Notes: generated by a model not told the origin, from the letters alone. A stretch of DNA of 64,000 bases from Geothrix terrae (GCF_022808775.1 NZ_JAKZLA010000006.1:1-64000); one strand, 5' to 3'; counted from the first letter of the stretch, positions 53,417-62,392 are shown. A program made the numbers and translations.

Positions 53417-54739
53417 ATGAAGTCCCTTCCCACCGGTCTCTTCTTGACCCTCGCCCTGGCCGGGGGCGTCGCCCTGGCCGCGGACGCTCCGCGCGCCTAC
53501 CTGATCCTGGCCCGGGGGCAGGGCCGCGGCAGCACCAACCTGGACGATCTGGTGGCCTCGGCCGGTGGCGCCATCACGGGTCGCCTACCCGACATCGGTG
53601 TGGTGCTGGCGACATCCGCCAACCCAGCCTTCCTGGCGCAGGTGACCGCCGATGCCCGGGTGCAGCAGGCCGCCGAAGACCTCGAGGTGCCGTGGCTTCC
53701 CGACGTGCACGCCACGGCGGCGCAGGACTCCGACCTCCAGGCGAATGGGCTCAACAGCGAACCCTACTGGAGCTACCAGTGGAACATCCGCCAGATCCAC
53801 GCGGACCAGACGGCGCTCAACGGCGACCAGGGCTGGGGCCTGACGCGGGCGCGGGTGGCCGTCCTCGACGCGGGCATCTGGAGCGGGCATCCCGACATCG
53901 GGCCCAACGTCAACCTGGCGCTGAGCCGGTCCTTCGTCCCCGCCGAGCCCAACATTGACCCCATCGTGTACGGCTTCAACCATGGCACCCATGTCGCCGG
54001 GATCATCGCCGCGCCGATCAACGACCGCGGCATCCAGGGCGTGGCCCCCAAGGCCGAGATCGTCGCCGTCAAGGTGCTGCGCAGCGACACGGGGAGCGGG
54101 TCCTTCTCGTGGATCATCTCCGGCATCCTCTACGCCGCGGGGCCCGAAGTCCGGGCCGACGTGATCAACATGAGCCTGGGGGCCACCTTCGACCGCATCA
54201 ATGCGGGCGGCAGCGGGTCCGGCCCGCTGATCGCGGCCCTCAACCGGGCCATCACCTACGCCACGGCGGCCGGCACCCTCTGCGTGGCCTCCGCGGGCAA
54301 CGAAGGCGTGAACCTCGACAGCCGGCTCTGGGCGATCCCGGCCCAGTCGGGCAACGGCATGGCCGTATCGGCCACCGGGCCGTACGGGCTGGCCGACTTC
54401 GACCGGGCCGCCTCGTACACCAACTACGGGGTTTCGGTCGTCAATGTGGCCGCTCCCGGTGGCGACTTCGCCTCCACAGCGGGCTACCCCTTCGACATGG
54501 TGATCAGCCCCGCAGGCCGCACCAGCGGGGGTGCTTGGCAGTACTTCTTCGCGGCCGGGACCTCCATGGCGGCGCCGCATGTCTCCGGCGTGGCGGCCTT
54601 GATCGTGGGCAGGTACGGCAAGATGACGCCCGCCGAGCTGAAGCGGAGGATCGAGCAGCGCGCCGACGACATCCTCAAGCCCGGAGTCGATCCCTACTCG
54701 GGCCGGGGCCGCGTGAACGCCCTGGAAGCCCTGCGCTGA
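53417..54739 (+). CDS. Secreted subtilisin-like serine protease (S8)
   Basis: 440 residues from ATG 53417 (AAGGAG 8 bases upstream). Signal peptide 1-22 ([13 protein letters not shown]), an I9-like propeptide (about 26-95), and the catalytic domain with Asp151 (VAVLDAG), His192 (GTHVAGI), Asn295 (ASAGNEG) and Ser383 (GTSMAAPH). It is an exported endopeptidase activated by removal of the propeptide. The C-terminus ends with the domain, with no anchor. Upstream is an AT-rich gap with a promoter and palindromic operator candidate. Confidence 0.95.
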   Translation: MKSLPTGLFLTLALAGGVALAADAPRAYLILARGQGRGSTNLDDLVASAGGAITGRLPDIGVVLATSANPAFLAQVTADARVQQAAEDLEVPWLPDVHATAAQDSDLQANGLNSEPYWSYQWNIRQIHADQTALNGDQGWGLTRARVAVLDAGIWSGHPDIGPNVNLALSRSFVPAEPNIDPIVYGFNHGTHVAGIIAAPINDRGIQGVAPKAEIVAVKVLRSDTGSGSFSWIISGILYAAGPEVRADVINMSLGATFDRINAGGSGSGPLIAALNRAITYATAAGTLCVASAGNEGVNLDSRLWAIPAQSGNGMAVSATGPYGLADFDRAASYTNYGVSVVNVAAPGGDFASTAGYPFDMVISPAGRTSGGAWQYFFAAGTSMAAPHVSGVAALIVGRYGKMTPAELKRRIEQRADDILKPGVDPYSGRGRVNALEALR

Positions 54740-54764
54740 GACCTGAAGGCTGATGGACCCTCCC

Positions 54765-54790
54765 CCGGGGCCGGCCCTGTCCGGCCCCGG
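54765..54790 (+). terminator. Hairpin after the subtilase gene
   Basis: 10-bp perfect stem CCGGGGCCGG / CCGGCCCCGG around CCCTGT, 25 bases after the stop; T-tract lacking. Confidence 0.5.
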
Positions 54791-54824
54791 CTGCGCCTGG
54801 GTGCTACCGTGGGGTGGGAGGCCG

Positions 54825-55196
54825 ATGATGCTCGATGCAACCGTTCTTGCCGTGCTCGAAGCAGAAGGGTCCGCGACCTTCGTGACGAAGGGGCCCGAGG
54901 GGCCGCACCTGGTGGCGACCTGGCAGAGCTATCTCGAGGCGGTCGATGCCACGACCCTGGTGTTTCCCGCAGGAGGCTACCGGGTGACCGAGGCGAACCT
55001 CGCCAGGGATCCCTCCTTCCAGATGATCATCGGCCGGCAGCGGAGCGCCGCGGGCCCGGCGGTCGGGTTCCGCCTCTCGGGGACGGCGGAGGTGCAGTCG
55101 GGCCAAGCGCTCCACGAGCGCATGAAGGCCAAGTACCCCTGGTGCCGCGGTGTGGTCGTGATGCGCGTGGCGAAGGTCGAGCGGATCCTGGGCTAA
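54825..55196 (+). CDS. Small FMN-binding split-barrel protein (pyridoxamine-phosphate-oxidase-like)
   Basis: 123 residues from ATG 54825. The order ATFVTKGPEGPHLVATWQSYLEAV, LVFPAGGYRVTEANLARDP, IIGRQR and FRLSGTAEVQSG fits the split-barrel flavoprotein family that binds FMN or F420. It is shorter than true PdxH and lacks its PLP-site motifs. Function unknown; possibly flavin reductase or redox storage. Confidence 0.75.
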   Translation: MMLDATVLAVLEAEGSATFVTKGPEGPHLVATWQSYLEAVDATTLVFPAGGYRVTEANLARDPSFQMIIGRQRSAAGPAVGFRLSGTAEVQSGQALHERMKAKYPWCRGVVVMRVAKVERILG

Positions 55197-55221
55197 GAGA
55201 GCCCAACCCTCCCCGGGGAGC

Positions 55222-55704
55222 CTACCGGTTCATCAGCCGGTCCGCGATGCGGCTGCGCAGCACCTCGGGCACCAGGTCCGCCAGGTTGCCGCCCATGCCG
55301 CCGATCTCGCGGACGAAGCGGCTGCTGACGGCGCTGTACTTCTCCTTGGGCATGAGGAAAACCGTCTCCAGCTCCGGGGCCAGCTTGCGGTTCATGAGGG
55401 CCATCTGGAACTCGTATTCGAAGTCGCTGAAGGCCCGCACGCCCCGAATGATGAACTGGGCGTTCTGGGCCTTGGCGAAGTCCACCAGCAGGCCGTGGAA
55501 GGTGGTCACCTCCACCTGGGGCAGGGCGGCCGTCAGCTCTCTCAGCATGGCCACGCGCTCGTCCACGCTGAAGGCGGGGGACTTCGCCGGGTTGTGGAGG
55601 ACGGCCACCACGAGGCGATCCACGAGCTTCGCGGCCCGCTGAATGAGGTCCCAGTGGCCAAGGGTCACGGGATCGAAAGAGCCTGGATAAATGGCCGACC
55701 GCAC
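55222..55704 (-). CDS. coaD: Phosphopantetheine adenylyltransferase
   Basis: 160 residues from GTG 55704, preceded by GGAG at 5 bases; this gives the family length and opening RSAIYPGSFDPVTLGHWDLI. Motifs: (T/S)xxH-like TLGHWD, the phosphopantetheine region FHGLLVDFA and RGVRAFSDFEYEFQMALMNRKL, and the C-terminal SSRFVREI. It makes dephospho-CoA from 4'-phosphopantetheine and ATP. Confidence 0.95.
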   Translation of the reverse strand: MRSAIYPGSFDPVTLGHWDLIQRAAKLVDRLVVAVLHNPAKSPAFSVDERVAMLRELTAALPQVEVTTFHGLLVDFAKAQNAQFIIRGVRAFSDFEYEFQMALMNRKLAPELETVFLMPKEKYSAVSSRFVREIGGMGGNLADLVPEVLRSRIADRLMNR

Positions 55705-55777
55705 GGGCGCTCCGTCAGGATGGGGAATCAGCCTAGCGCAACCTCGTCGCATCCCGCGTCAAAGGTGATCCCGATTC

Positions 55778-56287
55778 TCATGGCTTGAGGATCCAAGTCC
55801 GGAAGCGGCCCGTCCCCTCGGCCTCGCACCAGCAGGGTGTGCCTTCTTGGCGGAACTGGTCCAGCAGGGGCTCGGGGCGGAAGGGGCTCAGGAGCTGCAT
55901 AGCCTCGCCGGAGGCTAGGGTCAGCAGAGCCCGTCGGACGCGGGCCAGGGGATGCTCGCCCGCTGCCATAAGGGCATCCGCGTCCAGGGTGGAGCGCACG
56001 GTGCTGGAGCGCGCCCAGTCGGGGCGGAGATCCTCCACCGGGGCCGTTCCCTCCGCCACGGAGCCGGCGGCCTCGCCGGCTAGCTCCCGTAGGAAGCGCA
56101 CCAGCTCCGCCGTGGGGAGTCCGGCCATGCGGGCCGCGTGCTCCACCGTGGCCAGCTTCGCCACCGTGCGGCGGAGGACGGGATTGCGGAGTCTGGCGAA
56201 CTCGGGGACGCGGGCGATGAGGGCCTCCTGCTGGTCCGGGTGGGCCGCCAGGAAGTCGCCGATCTTGGTTTCGGGGGTGATGGCCAT
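55778..56287 (-). CDS. DUF1858 + DUF2249 domain protein
   Basis: 169 residues. The N-terminal 65 residues match DUF1858 (ETKIGDFLAAHPDQQEALIARVPEF), the domain found on ScdA/YtfE-type and hybrid-cluster-associated proteins. The C-terminal part (LARVRRALLTLASGEAMQLLSPFRPEPLLDQF) matches DUF2249, also seen in NO/nitrite operons. It lies 8 bases after the DUF438/hemerythrin gene, probably in the same operon and pathway (nitrosative or iron-sulfur stress; inference). Confidence 0.78.
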   Translation of the reverse strand: MAITPETKIGDFLAAHPDQQEALIARVPEFARLRNPVLRRTVAKLATVEHAARMAGLPTAELVRFLRELAGEAAGSVAEGTAPVEDLRPDWARSSTVRSTLDADALMAAGEHPLARVRRALLTLASGEAMQLLSPFRPEPLLDQFRQEGTPCWCEAEGTGRFRTWILKP

Positions 56288-56295
56288 GGGATGCC

Positions 56296-57534
56296 TCAGG
56301 CTTCGTCGTAATGGAGCAGGCGTCGGTCGCCCTCAAGGGCGCGGAGGCGGGTGAGGTCCTGAGTGACTTCCAGGGTGCCCAGGTAGGCCCCAGCCTCGTC
56401 GCGCACGGCGAAGTAGCGGATGTGGACGAACTTCCCCTGCATCTGGATCCAGAACTCCGCCACGGTCTGGCGGCCGGTCTTGAAGTCGTTGAGGATGCGC
56501 TCCACCACGTCCACGCTCTTGGGCGGGTGGCAGTGCTTCACCTCCCGGCCCAGGATGGTGCGGCTGCGGGCGAAGACCCGGTCGGGCCCCTCGCTGAAGA
56601 AGGCCACGCGGTCGTCCGCGTCCACGAAGGTGATATCCACGGGTAGCGAGGAGAAGATGCCGATGAGCTGCTGGACGCTGAGGGCTCCGCTGGGGAAGGC
56701 CACGGCCGAGGCATTGGGCAGGCGGATGGGATCCTCGGGCAGGGTGGCCGCCGGCGGCGTGTAGCCCGCGGCAGGCTCCACCAGGCACCAGCCGTAGCGT
56801 GGGCTGTCCCGCCAGACCTCGCCCCACTCCTCTTCGGTGAACAGGCCCAGGCACATGGGCAGGAGGATGGTCTCCTCCTTGTAGACCATGGACTCCAGGG
56901 CGGCCAGGGCCGGGCGCAGCACCGTCGGGACGAGGATCTTCAGCTCGGCGCCGCTGAGGCTCTCCTCCCGCAGCACCTCGATGGCCCCCTTGAGCAGCTC
57001 GCGCACCTCATCGTCCTTGGCCCACATGACCTTGGAGGGTCCCGTGTTGCCGTGGCGCTCCAGGATGGAGAACACCAGATGCTCCTTGCGCTGGTAGTGC
57101 TTGTCCACGTCCATGAGGGCGTTGAAGGCCCCCAGCACGGCCAGTCGCTCATCAGTGGGGTAGGCTTGATCCGCCACGGATTCCAGGGCGGCGACCTGCT
57201 GCCGGGCCGTGCCAATGGCGGCTTCCAGTGCCCGGTTCTCCCGGCGGAAGGTGTCCACGGGATGCCCTGCGGGCAGCTCCATGGCCTTGGGCTGGACCAC
57301 GGTGTCCTGGAGCACCTCCGCGTGGAGGTCGCACATGGACTTCACCTCCTCGGGGCTCATGCCGTCGGCCATGAGGGACTGCTCCATGGCCGTGATCTCG
57401 CTGGCATCCACCTCGCCCACGAGGTGGGCCAACCGTCCCCGCACCTCCTCGGGGGCCTCACCCCGATGGAGGTGCAGGATGATCTCCTTGAGGGTGGCGA
57501 TCCGGTGTTCCCGGTTGTTGAGGAGTTCGCTCAT
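56296..57534 (-). CDS. DUF438-hemerythrin-PAS protein (nitrosative/oxygen stress type)
   Basis: 412 residues from ATG 57534. Order: DUF438 (about 5-75, REHRIATLKEIILHLHRGEAPEEV), a hemerythrin-like di-iron helical bundle (about 90-240) with ligand candidates H in GHPVDTF, HYQRKEH and ILERHG plus Glu in KEETILLPM, then a C-terminal PAS domain (about 290-400). ScdA/YtfE-like proteins repair iron-sulfur clusters after NO; the PAS adds sensing. Divergent from ddl. A site shared with the NO-reductase promoter lies in the gap. Confidence 0.85.
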   Translation of the reverse strand: MSELLNNREHRIATLKEIILHLHRGEAPEEVRGRLAHLVGEVDASEITAMEQSLMADGMSPEEVKSMCDLHAEVLQDTVVQPKAMELPAGHPVDTFRRENRALEAAIGTARQQVAALESVADQAYPTDERLAVLGAFNALMDVDKHYQRKEHLVFSILERHGNTGPSKVMWAKDDEVRELLKGAIEVLREESLSGAELKILVPTVLRPALAALESMVYKEETILLPMCLGLFTEEEWGEVWRDSPRYGWCLVEPAAGYTPPAATLPEDPIRLPNASAVAFPSGALSVQQLIGIFSSLPVDITFVDADDRVAFFSEGPDRVFARSRTILGREVKHCHPPKSVDVVERILNDFKTGRQTVAEFWIQMQGKFVHIRYFAVRDEAGAYLGTLEVTQDLTRLRALEGDRRLLHYDEA

Positions 57535-57589
57535 GGTGACTTTCCGTGGGGGCATCCCCGGGAACATGAGTATCAGATAAAAATGATCA

Positions 57590-57604
57590 ACAATTCTTAA
57601 ATGT
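57590..57604 (-). promoter_or_regulatory. Putative NO-stress operator, copy 1
   Basis: On the minus strand ACATTTAAGAATTGT, a dyad of the form ACA-N-TT-N3-AA-N-TGT, 56 bases upstream of the DUF438 gene. A near copy lies before the NO reductase (62958-62972). The regulator is unknown. Confidence 0.5.
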
Positions 57605-57674
57605 GACCTTCGTCGCACCCCACCTGGGTTTCATCCCCGAAGAGCCCGCCAGGGGCGAGTGCTAGAGTAGGGGC

Positions 57675-58772
57675 ATGAGCGAGAAACTGAGCGTCGGCCT
57701 CCTTTTCGGCGGGGAATCCCCCGAGCACGAAGTCTCCATCGTCACGGCCCGGGCCATCGCGGAGCACCTGGACCCCGAGCGGTTCGAGGTGCGGCCCATG
57801 GGCATCGCCCGGAACGGCGTGTGGGTGGTGACCGGCGACCCCTTCACGCGCCTGGCGGCCGGGGAGCTTCCGGAGCGCAGCAGCCATCCCTTCCTGCCCC
57901 TGGAGAGGGGCGCCGAGGCCACGCCCCTTCCGGACCTCTTCTTCAACGCCCTGCACGGCGCTGGTGGTGAGGATGGCCAGATCCAGGGCTACCTGGAGCT
58001 GCTGCACCGCCCCTACACCGGGGCCGGCCTGCTGGCCATGGCCGCAGGCATGGACAAGTGGATCACCAAGCGCCTGTGGGAGTCCGAAGGCCTTCCTGTC
58101 GTGCCCTACGTCGGCCTGACCGAGGAACGGTGGCGGCGGGAGCAGCCGGCCTGCCTGGCGGAATGCGCCAAGCTGGGGCTGCCCCTCTTCGTCAAGCCCG
58201 CGAACCTCGGCAGCAGCATCGGCGTGGAGAAGGTGAAGCGCGCCGAAGACCTGCCCGCGGCCCTGGACCGGGCCTTCACCTTCGACCGGCGGGTGCTGGT
58301 GGAGCAGGGCCTGGATGTCCGGGAGATCGAGGTGGCGGTGCTCGGCGGCGACGAGCCCCTGGTGTCCCAGCCGGGGGAGGTCATCGTGGCCGACGAGTTC
58401 TACACCTTCGAGGACAAGTACCTCCACGGCAAGAGCCGCACGGAGATCCCGGCCAACATCCCCGAGGAGCTGGCGGATCTGGTGCGGAAGCTGGCGGCCA
58501 AGGCCTTCGCGGCCTCCGACGGCTACGGCATGGCCCGGGTGGACTTCTTCCTGGAGCGGCTCACGGGGCGGGTGTTCCTGAACGAGCTGAACTTCATCCC
58601 CGGATTCACCAGCATCTCCATGTATCCCAAGATGATGGCCGTCAGCGGCGTGCCCTACGCCGAGCTGCTCACCCGCCTCATCAACCTGGCCCTGGCCCGC
58701 CACGCCCAGACCGCCACCAAGCAGAGGGGCTTCCGGTCGGGCAGCGACTGGTTCCGGGGCTCGCAGGGCTAG
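57675..58772 (+). CDS. ddl: D-alanine--D-alanine ligase
   Basis: 365 residues. ATP-grasp ligase: GLLFGGESPEHEVSI, NALHGAGGEDGQIQGYLELL, FVKPANLGSSIGVEKV, the omega-loop segment FEDKYLHGKS with the Tyr typical of D-Ala (not D-Lac) ligases, and RVDFFLER plus FLNELNFIPGFT. It makes the D-Ala-D-Ala end of peptidoglycan precursors. Not in an mur/fts cluster here. Confidence 0.95.
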   Translation: MSEKLSVGLLFGGESPEHEVSIVTARAIAEHLDPERFEVRPMGIARNGVWVVTGDPFTRLAAGELPERSSHPFLPLERGAEATPLPDLFFNALHGAGGEDGQIQGYLELLHRPYTGAGLLAMAAGMDKWITKRLWESEGLPVVPYVGLTEERWRREQPACLAECAKLGLPLFVKPANLGSSIGVEKVKRAEDLPAALDRAFTFDRRVLVEQGLDVREIEVAVLGGDEPLVSQPGEVIVADEFYTFEDKYLHGKSRTEIPANIPEELADLVRKLAAKAFAASDGYGMARVDFFLERLTGRVFLNELNFIPGFTSISMYPKMMAVSGVPYAELLTRLINLALARHAQTATKQRGFRSGSDWFRGSQG

Positions 58773-58855
58773 GCTCGGCCGGGTGGGTGGAGCCGGGTTT
58801 CCGCGGGCCGCGGATAGCTGACAGTGGACGGCCCATTTCCACGTAGACTGTCCCC

Positions 58856-60019
58856 ATGCACGCCCGTACCTGGCTCTCGGTGTTCTCCTTCCCCCTCGTC
58901 GCGGTCTTCACCCTGCCGGTGATCCAGCGGGGCGAGCCATCCCGTCCCCAGCCCAAGCCGGGAGTCAAGGCTCCGCCCCAGGACCCCCTGGCGGGCCTGT
59001 CCGACATCCAGGACGTCCTGTCCCTGGTGCAACAGAACTACGTCGATCCGCCCGACATGGAGAAGGTCGTCTCCGGCGGCATCCAGGCCGTGCTCGAACG
59101 TTCGCACCCCCTGAACGCCTACCTGTCCGCCGACGACCTGCGGTTGCCGGATCCAGGCCCGGCTGAGGCGGGCCTGGTGGTCGTGAAGCGGGGCATCTAC
59201 GCCACGGTGCTGGCGGTGACGCCCGGCGGCCCGGCCGCCAAGGCCGGCATCCAGCCCGGCGATGTCATCCGCAAAGTGGATGGCGATTCGGTGGGCCGGC
59301 TCAGCGCCTGGACCCTGGAGCGCCGCCTTCGGGGGACCGAAGGCACGGCCGTGGACCTCTACCGCTACAACGCCACCGGCGACCTGACCAAGACCACCCT
59401 GCAGATGCAGCGGTTGCCCAAGGCGCCGGTGACCCTCAAGCAGGGGGCCGGCGCCCTGATGGTGTCCCTGCCAGACCTGAATCCCGGCCGGGCCGAGGAG
59501 CTCAAGAAGCTGCTGGCGCCGGTGGACCGGAAGCAGACGCTGGTGCTGGATCTGAGGCAGTGCGTGAAGGGCACGCCCGATGAGGCCGCCGCCGTGGCGG
59601 GTCTCCTGGGCGCCAAAGGTCCCCTCGGCACCGTCCAGGAAGCGGGCAAGCCCGACCAGGAGGTGCCGCTGGCCGGAACGGGCGCTCCCTTCGCCCGCCT
59701 GTCGCTGCTGGTGGGACGCTCCACCCTGGGCCTTCCCGAAGTGCTGGCCTCCTGCCTGAAGAAGGGCGGCGCGCGGACCTTCGGGGAGAAGACCCCGGGC
59801 CTGGGCGTGGAACGCAGCCGCTTCCTCCTGAAGCAGGGCGGGGCGGTGGAGCTGGTGTCCCGCCGCTGGGTGGGCCTGGGCGGCGAGAAACTCGATCGCC
59901 AGGGCGTGGCCCCGGACCAGGTGCTGAAGCTCACGGATGCCGATGACGCCCTGGCCAAGGTGCTGGCTGCCCTCGAGGCGCCGGCGCCCGCCACACCCAC
60001 GCCGACGAAGGCCGCCTAG
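58856..60019 (+). CDS. S41/CtpA-like PDZ protein with missing catalytic residues
   Basis: 387 residues. Signal anchor (about 7-23), N-terminal helical domain (about 45-95), PDZ domain (about 105-185, GGPAAKAGIQPGDVIRKVDG) and an S41 core. Aligned to E. coli Prc, the catalytic Ser430 in SASASE is Gly292 here (STLGLPEV), Asp441 is Lys and Lys455 is Leu316 (GEKTPGLG). So all three key residues are gone and the protein should bind but not cut. The next gene is YibQ-like, and ctpA-yibQ next to envC is a known neighbourhood in peptidoglycan remodelling. The tail is Ala/Pro/Thr-rich. Confidence 0.85.
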   Translation: MHARTWLSVFSFPLVAVFTLPVIQRGEPSRPQPKPGVKAPPQDPLAGLSDIQDVLSLVQQNYVDPPDMEKVVSGGIQAVLERSHPLNAYLSADDLRLPDPGPAEAGLVVVKRGIYATVLAVTPGGPAAKAGIQPGDVIRKVDGDSVGRLSAWTLERRLRGTEGTAVDLYRYNATGDLTKTTLQMQRLPKAPVTLKQGAGALMVSLPDLNPGRAEELKKLLAPVDRKQTLVLDLRQCVKGTPDEAAAVAGLLGAKGPLGTVQEAGKPDQEVPLAGTGAPFARLSLLVGRSTLGLPEVLASCLKKGGARTFGEKTPGLGVERSRFLLKQGGAVELVSRRWVGLGGEKLDRQGVAPDQVLKLTDADDALAKVLAALEAPAPATPTPTKAA

Positions 60020-60020
60020 C

Positions 60021-60935
60021 TTGGCTCGAGGCAAAGGGAAGCGCACGTCCACCCTGGCCCTGCTGGGCTGGGCCACCTTCACCCTGCTCCTGGGCCTGGG
60101 CGCGGGCCTGATGCTCGGCCAGCAGGGCTGCGGCCGGCGCCAGGTTCCCGCGAAGCGGGAGGCGCCGAGCCCGGAATTGAAGAAGCCCGAGAAAAAGCCC
60201 GCTGAGCCGAAGGCGAAGCCCACCTCCGAGGCCGCCAAGCCCCAGAGCGGGGAACCGGAACATTCGCTGCCCCGCCTTGCCCTCGTCATCGACGACCTGG
60301 GCTACATGCAGCCGGAGCTGGTGACGCGGCTCTGCAGCCTGCCCGTGCCCTTCAGCGTGGCGGTGCTGCCCTACCAGGAATTCACCCGCGACAGCGCCGA
60401 TATCGCCCACCGCCTGGGCAAAGAGGTCATGCTCCACCTGCCCATGGAACCCATCGGGTACCCGGGGCCGGGTCGCGATCCAGGGCCCAACGCCATCCTC
60501 TTCAACCTCCCGGAGCCCGAGGTCCGCCGCCGCGTCCGCATGGCGCTGGACGGCATCCCCCACCGCGCGGGCGTGAACAACCACATGGGCAGCCGCATCA
60601 CGCCCGACCGCACCCGCATGACCTGGGTGCTGCAGGAGCTCAGGGCGCGGAAGCTCTTCTTCGTCGACAGCCGCACGGAGAAGGACAGCGTGGCCTATGA
60701 CGTCGCAGAGGAGCTCGGCATCCCGGCGGTCCAGCGCAAGGTGTTCCTGGATGACGACAAGGCTTTCCCCGAGATGGAGAAGCAGTGGGACCGGGCCCTC
60801 AAGCTCGCGGAGAAGGATGGCTCGGCGCTCATCATCGGGCACATCTACCCCGAGACCGTGGAGGCCCTGGAGAAGCTGGTGCCCCGCAGCAAGGGGCAGG
60901 TGCGCTTCGTGAAGGCGAGTGAACTGGCGAAGTGA
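60021..60935 (+). CDS. YibQ-type divergent polysaccharide deacetylase
   Basis: 304 residues from TTG 60021, one base after the previous stop; the ATG further up would overlap the S41 gene by 83 bases. One N-terminal membrane helix (about 14-36), a Lys/Pro-rich linker, then the deacetylase-like domain: LVIDDLGYMQPELV, VMLHLPMEP, NNHMGSRIT, FVDSRT and GHIYPETVEAL. The Asp-Asp and His positions of carbohydrate deacetylases are largely kept. Probably acts on peptidoglycan or septal glycan in the periplasm with the S41-like partner. Confidence 0.85.
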   Translation: MARGKGKRTSTLALLGWATFTLLLGLGAGLMLGQQGCGRRQVPAKREAPSPELKKPEKKPAEPKAKPTSEAAKPQSGEPEHSLPRLALVIDDLGYMQPELVTRLCSLPVPFSVAVLPYQEFTRDSADIAHRLGKEVMLHLPMEPIGYPGPGRDPGPNAILFNLPEPEVRRRVRMALDGIPHRAGVNNHMGSRITPDRTRMTWVLQELRARKLFFVDSRTEKDSVAYDVAEELGIPAVQRKVFLDDDKAFPEMEKQWDRALKLAEKDGSALIIGHIYPETVEALEKLVPRSKGQVRFVKASELAK

Positions 60936-60947
60936 TACGCTGACGCT

Positions 60948-60996
60948 GGCGATGGCGTCCGCCCCATAACCGCCGGCCGGTCGGCTGATGACGCCT
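60948..60996 (+). ncRNA. Fluoride riboswitch (crcB motif)
   Basis: The transcript begins GGCGATGGCGTCCGCC, then AACCGCC and GGCTGATGACGCC. These are the conserved fluoride-aptamer elements: GGCG pairs with CGCC, GGCGTC with GACGCC, and GCCG with CGGC flank the pseudoknot-forming loop with the hallmark CTGATG. It ends 22 bases before the crcB ATG, so fluoride would switch on crcB expression. Confidence 0.95.
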
Positions 60997-61018
60997 GTGG
61001 ATCCTGGAGGACACAGGC

Positions 61019-61405
61019 ATGGCTGTCTATTCGTTTCTGGCGGTGGGCGTCGGCGCGGCCCTCGGCGCGTGGCTGCGCTGGGGCCTGGGCGCCCTCCTGA
61101 ATCCATTTCTTCCCTCGCTGCCGCTTGGCACCCTGGCGGCGAACCTGCTGGGGGGCTACCTTGTGGGCGTGGCCGTCGCTGTGTTCACCCAGCATCCGGG
61201 CTTGGCTCCCGAGGCGAGGCTCCTCGTCATCACGGGCTTCCTGGGGGGGCTCACCACCTTCTCGACGTTCTCGGCCGAGGCGGTGCATCTCTTGACCCGC
61301 GGCGAATATGCCTGGGCCGCCGGCCACATGGCCGTCCACCTGGCGGGATCCCTTTCGATGACCCTGCTGGGCCTGCTGACGGTGAAGGCGTTCGTGAAAG
61401 CCTGA
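61019..61405 (+). CDS. crcB: Fluoride ion channel CrcB/Fluc
   Basis: 128 residues, four membrane helices. Motifs: [27 protein letters not shown] and the pore signature [16 protein letters not shown] (Phe box and central Thr/Ser). It exports fluoride as a dual-topology dimer. Controlled by the riboswitch directly upstream and followed 9 bases later by a DUF190 gene. Confidence 0.96.
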   Translation: MAVYSFLAVGVGAALGAWLRWGLGALLNPFLPSLPLGTLAANLLGGYLVGVAVAVFTQHPGLAPEARLLVITGFLGGLTTFSTFSAEAVHLLTRGEYAWAAGHMAVHLAGSLSMTLLGLLTVKAFVKA

Positions 61406-61414
61406 GGAGGCGTC

Positions 61415-61744
61415 ATGAAGGGCACCTACCTGACCTTCTTCGTCCAGGAGGACCGGACACACCACGGCGTCCTGGTCTACGAATGGCTGCTGAAGGAGGC
61501 GCGGCGGCTGGGTCTCAAGGGTGGCACCGCCTTCAAGGCCATCGCCGGTTTCGGCCGCCACGGGCTCATCCATGCGGACCACTTCATCGAGCTGGCGGGC
61601 GATCTGCCCGTGGAAGTGACCTTCATGGCCACCGAGGAGGAGGCGAACCGCCTCATCGCCTTCATCCAGGCCGAAGGTCAGTCCATGTTCTACATCTCCG
61701 TGCCCGCCGAGTGCGGCTTCATCAACGAGCAGGTGCGTTCCTAG
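61415..61744 (+). CDS. DUF190 family protein, crcB partner
   Basis: 109 residues. LTFFVQEDRTHHGVLVYEWLLKEARRLGLKGGTAFKAIAGFGRHGLIHADHFIEL is the DUF190 signature, a small PII-like fold commonly co-transcribed with crcB. It probably senses a ligand and tunes fluoride export. GGAGG lies 5 bases before the ATG. Confidence 0.9.
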   Translation: MKGTYLTFFVQEDRTHHGVLVYEWLLKEARRLGLKGGTAFKAIAGFGRHGLIHADHFIELAGDLPVEVTFMATEEEANRLIAFIQAEGQSMFYISVPAECGFINEQVRS

Positions 61745-61768
61745 GATCCGCGGGTGTTCTAGCCGCGC

Positions 61769-62392
61769 TCAGTGCCCGCAGCCGCACCCGCCCGTGAAGC
61801 AGGAGCTCTTCGCCGCGCGGGTCATGCCGAGGCCCTCCTTCCCGATGAGGAACGCCAGCCCCAGGGCCGCGGCGGCGTCCACCCACCAGAGGGCGGGGGC
61901 GATCAGGAAGAGCAGGCTGCCCGCGAAGAGCACCACGGAAAGCTGGATGCAGGCCAGGCTGCAGGCCGCGTCCGCCGCCACCGTGGCGCTGTCCAGGGCC
62001 TGGGCCGCCCGGAGCTTGGCGCGCCAGAGGAACACCATGAAGGCCAGCGAGAGGGCCGAGATCACGAGTCCTGGCACTGTGGTGGGTGGGTGGGCGCGGG
62101 CCGTGAGCTGGAGGACGGCGCCGCCCGCGATGCCCGCGGCCAGGAAGAGGAACAACCGGCCGATGCCGAGCGTGGCCTTGCGCTCGCGCTCGAGGTTGCC
62201 GTGGTCCAGGAGCTTCCACAGCACCAGCAGCGCCGAGGCCACCTCGATGAAGCTGTCGGCGCCGAAGCCGAAGAGGGCGACCGAGTCGTCCGCCCAGCCG
62301 AAGGCCATGGAGACTAGGCCTTCCACCAGGTTGTAGGCGATCGTGAAGCCCGCCAGCCAGAGCGCCCGGCGGCGCCAGTCCGGACCGCTCAT
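61769..62392 (-). CDS. Cation diffusion facilitator-like transporter
   Basis: 207 residues, about five to six membrane helices. Metal-site Asp pairs fit DDSVALFGFGADSFIE (helix 2) and DAACSLACIQ / WWVDAAAALGL (helix 5). It lacks the C-terminal cytoplasmic domain of standard CDF proteins and ends instead in a Cys/His cluster (CFTGGCGCGH). Likely a divalent-metal carrier. Its start overlaps the anti-sigma-type kinase gene by 4 bases. Confidence 0.75.
   Translation of the reverse strand: MSGPDWRRRALWLAGFTIAYNLVEGLVSMAFGWADDSVALFGFGADSFIEVASALLVLWKLLDHGNLERERKATLGIGRLFLFLAAGIAGGAVLQLTARAHPPTTVPGLVISALSLAFMVFLWRAKLRAAQALDSATVAADAACSLACIQLSVVLFAGSLLFLIAPALWWVDAAAALGLAFLIGKEGLGMTRAAKSSCFTGGCGCGH

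Noticed and set aside
57572-57591. FNR/Dnr box (TTGAT-N4-ATCAA) upstream of the DUF438 gene
   Set aside because: Only one half-site TTGAT is good; the partner half is mismatched.
58769-60289. A 506-codon minus-strand frame
   Set aside because: Antisense to the S41-like and YibQ genes.
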